Source: Gammaproteobacteria bacterium (GTDB taxonomy: Bacteria > Pseudomonadota > Gammaproteobacteria > Pseudomonadales > Azotimanducaceae_A). Taken from it: a stretch of DNA of 5,729 bases. The notes under the pieces were generated by a model, which did no database searches, was not told the origin of the DNA, and saw only the letters and a list, made by a program, of their open reading frames with translations. The stretch covers positions 1-5,729 of the forward strand of contig JAPPKV010000113.1 of the NCBI GenBank assembly GCA_028819775.1, in the 5' to 3' direction. Within the stretch, counting starts at the first letter, position 1, and every line of letters begins with the position of its first letter. This document shows, in pieces, positions 1 to 4,748 of the stretch. A program made the position numbers and the translations under genes.

Positions 1-671
1 GCGAGCGGGATCTTCCAGAGCCAGCCGTTGGCGTAGGACTCGATGAAGATGTTGCCGTCGTCGGGCGGATCCAAGTGGGCACAGTCCCGGAAGTAGCCGT
101 ATACGGCGAGGTTGCGGAACGCCGGATCCCATACCTTCAACGAGCATTGCCGGGCAAGCAGCGAAGACTGGCCTGTTGCATCGACGACCATGGTTGCGCC
201 GACGCATTCTCCGTTTGCGAGTTCGATGCCTCTCGCGCGGGCACCGTCGAACAGCACCCGGGCGACGGCGGTTCCTTCGTGGACATCGACGCCGCAGTCG
301 CGGCTATGATCGAGAAGTATCTGGTCGAAGCGAGGCCGCCAGACCTGGTAGGCATGCGGGAAGCGATTGTTGGTCTCTTTGAAGTACCAACTCCAGGGTT
401 CGCCTTTCCGTCCCCAGCACATGGTGGCGCCCCACTTTCTCTTGAACCCTTCGCCTTCGATGGCGTCCAATACCCCGATGCCGTCCAAGACGGCCAATGT
501 CGCCGGCAGCAGGGACTCGCCGATATGCAATCGCGGAAAGTGCTCGCGCTCGAAGAGCCGGACGTTGAGGCCGGCACGGGCGAGAAGCGTGGCCGCCGTG
601 CTCCCGGCAGGACCTCCGCCGACCACGACGACGTCCGCGTTTTCGCGCGCATTGGCTTGCCGAATGGGCAT
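1..671 (-). CDS. FAD-dependent halogenase-like oxidoreductase, 3' end beyond the window
   Basis: This is a flavoprotein of the tryptophan-halogenase/FAD monooxygenase superfamily. The first 223 residues are visible and the C-terminus lies off the left edge. Translation from the ATG at 671 shows the dinucleotide-binding strand and GGGPAGS loop at residues 18-24. A ribose-binding acidic residue (E41) follows, then GESLLP at 51-56, a K79-W-G-A segment, DATG at 164-167, and W217-L-W-K-I-P222. The last matches the WxWxIP signature of flavin-dependent halogenases, which in the family disfavours plain monooxygenation. Family knowledge places a catalytic lysine just before a G-A pair, so K79 (or K77) is the candidate. 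Enzymes of this group need FADH2 from a separate reductase; none is seen here. A GTG at 680 is an alternative start, but ATG 671 has an AGAG sequence 8 nt upstream. The gene diverges from the radical SAM gene. The substrate, and whether it really halogenates, cannot be read from this part; a non-halogenating oxidoreductase relative is possible. Confidence 0.85.
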   Translation of the reverse strand, partial: MPIRQANARENADVVVVGGGPAGSTAATLLARAGLNVRLFEREHFPRLHIGESLLPATLAVLDGIGVLDAIEGEGFKRKWGATMCWGRKGEPWSWYFKETNNRFPHAYQVWRPRFDQILLDHSRDCGVDVHEGTAVARVLFDGARARGIELANGECVGATMVVDATGQSSLLARQCSLKVWDPAFRNLAVYGYFRDCAHLDPPDDGNIFIESYANGWLWKIPL

Positions 672-707
672 CCGCAACACTCTAGCAGTCCGTCGGCGCT
701 GCGGGCC
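672..707. promoter_or_regulatory. Short divergent spacer between the halogenase-like and radical SAM genes
   Basis: Only 36 bp separate the two chosen start codons. That is too short for two independent, non-overlapping sigma-70 promoters, so each promoter must extend into the other gene or overlap its partner. I see no convincing -10/-35 pair, dyad or strong Shine-Dalgarno sequence for the plus-strand gene. The location is inferred from gene arrangement alone. Confidence 0.3.
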
Positions 708-1631
708 GTGACACCTGGGAAATTCGCCGATCCGGATTGGACGGCGGAGGGCGAGCCGCGCGCCCGGGTATCCCTCGATCGACTGCGCACGCTCTGGTTC
801 AACACCGGCACTCTGTGCAATCTGCAGTGCAGTCACTGCTACATCGAATCGAGCCCGCGCAATGACCGGCTGGGGTACTTGAACCGCCTCGAGGTGAGGC
901 GGTACTTGGAGGAGATTTCGGCTCTTGGGCTCGACACCGAAGAGATCGGCTTCACTGGCGGCGAGCCGTTCATGAATCCCGACCTGCCAGCCATGCTCGC
1001 GGACAGTCTAGCCAGGGGCTACCGGGTACTAGTGCTGACCAACGCGATGCGCCCGATGATGAAATGCGCCGGCGAGCTACTCGCCCTGCGGGATTGGTAC
1101 GGGTCCCGGCTAACCCTGCGCGTGTCCGTCGATCACCACCGCCCGGAACTTCACGAGGAGGAACGCGGGCCGCGCACCTGGGTGCCTACGCTCAACGGAC
1201 TCAAGTGGCTCTCCGACAACGGCTTCGCGATTGCCGCGGCTGGGCGCCGCCGCTGGGGCGACGAGGAAGACGCGCTTCGCGCCGGGTTCGAACGGTTGTT
1301 CCAGGCCGAGGGCATCGACATCGACACGTCGTCGCCCACGGACCTCGTGCTGTTTCCCGAAATGGACCTCAACGTGGACACGCCGGAGATCACCACCGAA
1401 TGTTGGGACGTTCTCGGCGTGCGTCCCGGAGAGATGATGTGCGCTTCTTCGCGCATGGTGATCAAACGCAGGGGTGCCAAATCGCCGGTTGTCGCAAGCT
1501 GCACGCTGCTGCCGTATGACCCGGCGTTCAGTCTCGGCGAACGTCTCGACGACAGCCTAGGTGACGTCGCCCTCAATCATCCGCACTGCTCGCGGTTCTG
1601 TGTGCTCGGCGGGGGGCGTTGTTCAGCGTAG
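708..1631 (+). CDS. Radical SAM protein with C-terminal cysteine cluster
   Basis: This predicted 307-residue iron-sulfur enzyme would cleave S-adenosylmethionine to start a radical reaction; the substrate is unknown. C37-NLQ-C41-SH-C44 is the CxxxCxxC site for the [4Fe-4S] cluster that binds SAM. GGEP at 84-87 is the SAM amino-group motif, and the SVD at 140-142 sits on a later barrel strand. The C-terminal third carries C232, C245, C265, C294, C298 and C305, ending in an HCSRFCVLGGGRCSA tail. This suggests an auxiliary Fe-S cluster of the Twitch/SPASM kind, though the spacing is not classical SPASM. I recall similar proteins ending this way in proteobacteria, without a known function. The start is uncertain. 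The frame stays open far upstream, but only because it lies in register opposite the halogenase-like gene. GTG 708 is the last good start before the cluster motif; TTG 657 and CTG 699 are alternatives, and no strong ribosome site marks any of them. Its 3' end faces the coiled-coil gene 41 bp away. Confidence 0.88.
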   Translation: MTPGKFADPDWTAEGEPRARVSLDRLRTLWFNTGTLCNLQCSHCYIESSPRNDRLGYLNRLEVRRYLEEISALGLDTEEIGFTGGEPFMNPDLPAMLADSLARGYRVLVLTNAMRPMMKCAGELLALRDWYGSRLTLRVSVDHHRPELHEEERGPRTWVPTLNGLKWLSDNGFAIAAAGRRRWGDEEDALRAGFERLFQAEGIDIDTSSPTDLVLFPEMDLNVDTPEITTECWDVLGVRPGEMMCASSRMVIKRRGAKSPVVASCTLLPYDPAFSLGERLDDSLGDVALNHPHCSRFCVLGGGRCSA

Positions 1632-1672
1632 TGCGTACGCATCTAGGAACCGGCCTATGGGTACGACGGACC

Positions 1673-2161
1673 TCATCCACGCAGGGCGAGGTGGGCCATC
1701 AAGCCCAGGACTGCAATCGTCAGGGGAACGATCGCGACGTACAGGCCCTTGATGTACCCTCTGACCTCGGCCATGCCCGTGCCTAGTCTTTCGGCCGTTT
1801 TCTGGAACTCCTTGGTCAGGCTGATCGTTGTGTCGCGGATCTCCTTCCTGAGGCTCTCGGTCGTCTGGTGGAGGCTCTCGTTAGTGTTCTGGAGCTCCTT
1901 CCTGAGGCCGTCCATCGTATCTTGGAACTCCTTCCTGAGACCGTCTGTCGTGTCCTTCAACTCAGCACGCAGCGTAGCGGTCGCCTCGTCCTGACGTTTG
2001 CATAGTCGAACCTCCATGTCACGCATGTCGGCCCTGACGGCGCTGAAACCCGATCGAGTTTCGTTCTTGAACTCGTTGAGGTCTTGGCGCAGCAGGTCAG
2101 TCTTGGCCTCGACACCGGCGAGCCGTTCCTCGACTGTCTTGTTGGGTGCTGAATCGTTCAT
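1673..2161 (-). CDS. Small coiled-coil protein with C-terminal membrane anchor
   Basis: This 162-residue protein has no enzyme motif. Residues 1-60 are charged, with heptad-like spacing. Residues 64-126 are regular 11-residue repeats beginning with leucine, of the type LRKEFQDTMDG. About residues 139-160 (GLYVAIVPLTIAVLGLMAHL) form one hydrophobic helix, followed by only two residues. The layout is that of a tail-anchored membrane protein with a long cytoplasmic or periplasmic stalk. It recalls the head-neck-stalk-anchor plan of bacterial DUF1640/CCDC90 relatives, but I cannot confirm homology. ATG 2161 is preferred because the protein becomes clearly helical and charged right after it. In-frame ATG 2281 and TTG 2341 would add a Pro/Arg/Gly/Thr-rich stretch that looks non-coding. 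No strong Shine-Dalgarno sequence supports any of the three starts. The gene converges on the radical SAM gene and lies in the same direction as the LLM gene, 352 bp beyond its stop. Confidence 0.72.
   Translation of the reverse strand: MNDSAPNKTVEERLAGVEAKTDLLRQDLNEFKNETRSGFSAVRADMRDMEVRLCKRQDEATATLRAELKDTTDGLRKEFQDTMDGLRKELQNTNESLHQTTESLRKEIRDTTISLTKEFQKTAERLGTGMAEVRGYIKGLYVAIVPLTIAVLGLMAHLALRG
1787..1972 (-). repeat. Degenerate 33-bp tandem repeat encoding hendecads
   Basis: The stalk-encoding part of the coiled-coil gene is a run of imperfect 33-bp units, each coding an 11-residue repeat starting with Leu (L64, L75, L86, then L104, L115). One 21-bp (7-residue) unit at L97 interrupts the array, so the pattern is 11-11-11-7-11-11. 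The DNA itself is similar between units: on the plus strand, close variants of CTCCTTCCTGAG recur near 1840, 1890 and 1930. This suggests growth by unit duplication rather than chance protein periodicity. Confidence 0.75.
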
Positions 2162-2513
2162 CTTGGTCGCTGCCGCACCCGTCCGACTCCCTGGACCCTC
2201 CGGTGGACCACCTACCGCCTTGGTCCGAGGGGCGGGTCGACGGGTCGCGGTCGCCTCGCCTGTCGATACTTCGCCGTACATCTCGGATCGACTGTCCGCA
2301 ACGGGCCCTGGACGGTTCCGCAGCCGTTTGTTTGCCGCCAAGCCTAGCGGTGATGCCGGATGGCGTCAAGGGCTGGACGAAAAAAAGTTCTTTATTATTA
2401 TGGGTTTACAGAACTGTACGAGAGTTCGTAGCGTTGTGCGTCACCCCTTGTGCGATGGCTCGCCCGCCTGAGCCCGGCGCGGCGAGCCGCGTTAGCGAGC
2501 GGTCGAGGGGACG
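2162..2513. other. Gene-free interval with small hairpins and an AT-rich island
   Basis: I find no supported gene in these 352 bases. The frames that stay open here are unconvincing Arg/Pro/Ser-rich translations. The part next to the coiled-coil gene (2162-2341) is open in that gene's frame and could be an N-terminal extension if TTG 2341 or ATG 2281 is used. The middle (about 2380-2410) is strikingly AT-rich for this GC-rich window. Small inverted repeats occur at 2417-2430 (5-bp arms, 4-nt loop) and 2478-2491 (CGCGG/CCGCG arms, 4-nt loop). The second lies 23-36 nt past the LLM stop but has no T-tract after it. The coiled-coil promoter is presumably in this interval; no clear -35/-10 pair was found. 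Confidence 0.55.
2380..2415 (-). terminator. Possible intrinsic terminator downstream of the LLM gene
   Basis: Read on the minus strand, AGTTCT (2415-2410) and AGAACT (2391-2386) can pair as a 6-bp stem around an 18-nt AT-rich loop. The 3' arm runs straight into a T-tract (2385-2380). Position and T-run fit termination of the hydrolase-LLM transcript about 100 nt past the LLM stop. The stem is weak, with only two G-C pairs, and the loop is long, so the call is tentative. Confidence 0.3.
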
Positions 2514-3842
2514 CTAGTCGGCTGCCTCGCCGGCGACATCACCGGAACCCTCGGCCAGCTCATCGGCCACAGTCTCCGTTTCTCCTGCCGGGTCGACCTC
2601 GAAAGGCCCCTTGAGATCGAGTTCATTCGCCATCTCGCGTACCGCCGGGATCACGTCCGAGCCCATCAGCCGCAGGCTGCGCATCTGGTCGTCATGGCTC
2701 ATCGCGCCGTCGCCGTCCCAGAAGAAGATCGTTCCCGGTCGCAGGGTCTCGAGGACATGGCGCACCTTGGGGATCACGGTGTCCGGCGTTCCGGAGATGA
2801 TGCTGAGCTTCTCGGTCTGGTCGACGTAGGTGTCCTTGGGCGGTGCGGGCGGAGCTTCCTTCTTCTGTTCCTTCAGGTGTTGGCCGGCACGGCCTCGGGA
2901 CGCCGCCGCGGCGAAACTGCGCATCGTGGGCAGCAGATTATTGCGCTGGGTGAGTCCGGGCAGGTTCTGGATGAACGGCCGGACGATGCCTTGGTTGCCT
3001 TCGAGGAACGGATTGCTCGGACCCTGGACGTATTTTCGGCCGGCTTCTTCGGCGAGTTCCTCGGTCTCGTCCACGTGCACCTTGAAGAGATAGCCGCGGT
3101 GCTCGGTGCCCGCTTCGTAGCCTTCCTCGGCGGCGACCTCGTCGTAGTACTGGAAGGATTCGAGCGTCGGCTGCAGTTCCGTTGCGAGCATGAGGTACGG
3201 ATAGCGGTGCTTGGCCGCCCAGGCGACGGTATTGCGGCTCATCACGCCGGGAATCCAGATCTGCGGATGGGGCTCCTGGTAGGGGCGCGACCAAGGGTTC
3301 ACGTAGCGGTATTGGTAGTGCTCGCCCTCCCAGCGGAAGGGTCCGGGTTTGGTCCAGGCCTCGACGATGAAGTCATGGGCTTCCTGGAACCGCTCCCAGT
3401 TGTACGGCGGTACCGCATTGTGGGCAACGCTCTCGCGACCGGTGCCCCTAACCCACCCGGTGACCAGTCGGCCACGGGAGATCATGTCGATCTCGGCGAG
3501 TTCCTCCGCGAGGAACAGCGGGTCGTCCCAGATGGGCAGGATGTTGCCGAGCAGGACGATCTTCGCCCGGCTGGTTATCCGCGCGAGGATTGCCGCTTCG
3601 AGGTTCATGACCTGGCCCATGCAGAAGGGCGTCGAATGGTGCTCGTTCAGCATCAAACCGTCGAAGCCCATCTCCTCGGCGAACACGCGCTCGTCGAGAT
3701 AGCGGTTGTAGAGGTCGGCACCGAGCTTCGGGTCGTAGCTGGCGTTGGACATGCCGAGATCCATGAGGCTGCGCCCGGTGGCGCCGAAGTACCCCGACTT
3801 GGGGTCCTGGTAGGGGCGTTCGGTGAAGTGTCCGATGAACAT
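2514..3842 (-). CDS. LLM-class (luciferase-like) flavin-dependent oxidoreductase
   Basis: This is a 442-residue TIM-barrel flavin enzyme of the bacterial luciferase-like monooxygenase family. Members use reduced FMN or F420 to oxidise small organic substrates; cofactor and substrate are not evident here. Signature segments are NEHHS at 66-70, the strand and turn IVLLGNILP at 95-103, GRLVTGWVRGTG at 124-135, WIPGVMS at 196-202, and a C-terminal helix region around TPDTVIPKVRHVLE (352-365). The protein is longer than the roughly 330-380 residues usual for single-component members. A Lys/Pro-rich linker (about 321-337) and an acidic tail (about 416-442) account for much of the extra length. ATG 3842 starts directly into a normal N-terminus and is preceded by a purine-rich GAGAGA sequence. 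The gene begins 32 bp after the hydrolase stop on the same strand, so the two are probably co-transcribed and act in one pathway. No flavin reductase gene is present in the window, so the reductant must come from elsewhere. Confidence 0.92.
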   Translation of the reverse strand: MFIGHFTERPYQDPKSGYFGATGRSLMDLGMSNASYDPKLGADLYNRYLDERVFAEEMGFDGLMLNEHHSTPFCMGQVMNLEAAILARITSRAKIVLLGNILPIWDDPLFLAEELAEIDMISRGRLVTGWVRGTGRESVAHNAVPPYNWERFQEAHDFIVEAWTKPGPFRWEGEHYQYRYVNPWSRPYQEPHPQIWIPGVMSRNTVAWAAKHRYPYLMLATELQPTLESFQYYDEVAAEEGYEAGTEHRGYLFKVHVDETEELAEEAGRKYVQGPSNPFLEGNQGIVRPFIQNLPGLTQRNNLLPTMRSFAAAASRGRAGQHLKEQKKEAPPAPPKDTYVDQTEKLSIISGTPDTVIPKVRHVLETLRPGTIFFWDGDGAMSHDDQMRSLRLMGSDVIPAVREMANELDLKGPFEVDPAGETETVADELAEGSGDVAGEAAD

Positions 3843-3874
3843 GGCTCGTCTCTCTCAGATGTTTCGCGGTGACC

Positions 3875-4651
3875 TCACACGCTCCCGACCAGGGCGGCGA
3901 GTTGATCGGGTTCCTCCAGTTCGACGACGTGGCCGGCACCCGCCACGACCTCGACCCGGGCGTTCGGGATCGCAGCCTCGAACTGCTTGGCGCACTCGAA
4001 CGGAACCACCTTGTCCTTCTCGCCCCAGACGATGAGGGTTGGCACGTCCAGATCGCAAAGGAGGGGTTCCAAGCGGCGGTTGAACATATAGGGCTTCCAG
4101 GTGACGCGCGCGGTCATCTCGCGGGACAAGTCCCAAAGCTGCCTGATGTCGTCCGGTGGTTCTTCCCCGACGTAGTCATGGTAGGTCTCGGCGTCCCGAA
4201 AGCTCTCCTCGATGTACTTGCGGTGGGAGAGCATCATCTGGTCCATGATCTCGTCGTCCTTCGGCTGCAGGCCAGCGGCGCCGACGAGCACCAGACCGGC
4301 TAGGCGGGATGGGTTCATCGTCGCGAGTTCGGCTGCCACGTAGCCCCCGAAGCCCAGCCCGACGAGCTTGACGTTGACGAGTCCCAGCCGGCTAAGGAGA
4401 CGCGTCGTGATGATCGCGATGTCCCGGGGATCCCTCGCCCATGCTGGCCGTTCGGAGCCACCCCATCCAGGCATGTCGGGCACGATCACGCGGTGGCCCT
4501 CCGCCAGCCGGTCGTGGAACGGCAGCCATCCCGGGCTTCCCCAGCTATGGTGGAGAACGACAACCGGTGGGCCGGAACCCTGTTCGAGATACTTGATCTT
4601 GCCAGTCGCTAGCGCGAGTTCGCCCTCGGTGTAGGACACTGCTTCGGCCAT
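3875..4651 (-). CDS. Alpha/beta-hydrolase-fold protein lacking the nucleophile serine
   Basis: This 258-residue protein has a complete alpha/beta-hydrolase fold. Seen in order are the oxyanion-loop HHSWG at 35-39, the DMPGWGGSE strand-turn at 59-67, and the nucleophile elbow VGLGFGGYVAAELA at 97-110. A helical cap follows (about 130-195), then the acid-bearing WGEKDKVVP (D213) and the catalytic-histidine segment GAGHVVELEEP (H241). The elbow normally reads G-x-S-x-G. Here the nucleophile position is G100, codon GGC at 4354-4352, so the triad would be Gly/Asp/His. That argues against ordinary ester hydrolysis and for a lyase-, isomerase- or binding-type role, or another nucleophile. I recall relatives with the same GLGFGG elbow, so it is probably a family trait rather than a sequencing error. 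The start is ATG 4651, set by a strong GGGAGGG ribosome site 5 nt upstream. An in-frame ATG at 4729 would run through the divergent promoter region. It is the first gene of the probable hydrolase-LLM operon. Confidence 0.9.
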   Translation of the reverse strand: MAEAVSYTEGELALATGKIKYLEQGSGPPVVVLHHSWGSPGWLPFHDRLAEGHRVIVPDMPGWGGSERPAWARDPRDIAIITTRLLSRLGLVNVKLVGLGFGGYVAAELATMNPSRLAGLVLVGAAGLQPKDDEIMDQMMLSHRKYIEESFRDAETYHDYVGEEPPDDIRQLWDLSREMTARVTWKPYMFNRRLEPLLCDLDVPTLIVWGEKDKVVPFECAKQFEAAIPNARVEVVAGAGHVVELEEPDQLAALVGSV

Positions 4652-4655
4652 GAAT

Positions 4656-4664
4656 CCCTCCCTC
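4656..4664 (-). promoter_or_regulatory. Strong ribosome binding site of the hydrolase gene
   Basis: On the minus strand GAGGGAGGG ends 4 nt before ATG 4651, and its GGAGG core (4661-4657) ends 5 nt before it. It is the clearest Shine-Dalgarno sequence in the window and decides the start in favour of 4651 over the in-frame ATG at 4729. Confidence 0.75.
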
Positions 4665-4673
4665 GCGTTTTCG

Positions 4674-4679
4674 AGTGTA
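4674..4679 (-). promoter_or_regulatory. Candidate -10 element for the hydrolase-LLM operon
   Basis: The minus strand reads TACACT here, 22 nt before the start codon. It keeps the first T-A and last T of the sigma-70 -10 consensus. No recognisable -35 is found at normal spacing; the 16-bp dyad at 4686-4701 occupies much of that place, which fits an activator- or repressor-controlled promoter. Weak evidence. Confidence 0.25.
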
Positions 4680-4685
4680 CCTTGA

Positions 4686-4701
4686 ACGTGCAGTTGCACG
4701 T
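4686..4701. promoter_or_regulatory. Perfect 7-2-7 dyad, candidate operator
   Basis: ACGTGCA-GT-TGCACGT is a perfect inverted repeat with 7-bp arms and a 2-bp centre, lying in the 97-bp spacer between two divergent genes. Its size and symmetry fit a binding site for a dimeric helix-turn-helix regulator. It sits just upstream of the candidate -10 elements of both genes, so one bound protein could affect both. The regulator is not in the window and I cannot assign a family. A short RNA hairpin is less likely, because no T-tract follows on either strand. Confidence 0.5.
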
Positions 4702-4708
4702 AGGGGCG

Positions 4709-4714
4709 TAGAAT
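4709..4714 (+). promoter_or_regulatory. Candidate -10 element for the fumarase gene
   Basis: TAGAAT matches the sigma-70 -10 consensus at five of six positions and lies 34 nt before the fumarase ATG. The nearest -35-like hexamer, TTGAAC at 4682-4687, is 21 nt upstream, too far for a standard spacer. The dyad at 4686-4701 fills most of the gap. Transcription would start near 4720 with a short leader. Confidence 0.3.
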
Positions 4715-4748
4715 CGCCGTCAACGACATTGAAGCGAAGAGTCACGCG

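Noticed and set aside
75..707. A 518-residue plus-strand reading frame that would give the radical SAM protein a 200-residue N-terminal extension.
   Set aside because: This stretch is exactly in register opposite the halogenase-like gene, whose GC-rich third codon positions keep the antisense frame free of stops. Its translation has no domain character, while the minus strand shows clear FAD motifs.
1632..1641. Palindrome TGCGTACGCA between the convergent radical SAM and coiled-coil genes.
   Set aside because: It is a 10-bp continuous palindrome with no loop and no T-tract, so it is not a terminator. Short palindromes like this are expected by chance in GC-rich DNA.
1787..1972. The 33-bp repeats as a CRISPR or other intergenic repeat array.
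   Set aside because: The units are contiguous, imperfect, in frame and within a coding region, with no spacers. Their period matches the 11-residue protein repeat.
2162..2341. An extended N-terminus of the coiled-coil protein from ATG 2281 or TTG 2341.
   Set aside because: The added 40-60 residues are Pro/Arg/Gly/Thr-rich without periodicity and no ribosome site supports either start. It remains possible, so the interval is described separately.
1998..2517. Two plus-strand open frames (157 and 123 residues) across the coiled-coil 5' end and the spacer.
   Set aside because: Both overlap the start of the better-supported minus-strand gene or the AT-rich island, lack ribosome sites, and translate to Ser/Arg/Pro-rich sequence without domains.
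2694..3872. A 392-residue plus-strand open frame.
   Set aside because: It is the antisense shadow of the LLM gene, which has recognisable family motifs in its own frame. The antisense translation is low-complexity Val/Gly/Leu/Arg with no motif.
4652..4729. A 26-residue N-terminal extension of the hydrolase from the ATG at 4729.
   Set aside because: The strong ribosome site just before ATG 4651, and the normal family N-terminus there, make the extension unlikely. It would also cover the dyad and promoter region.
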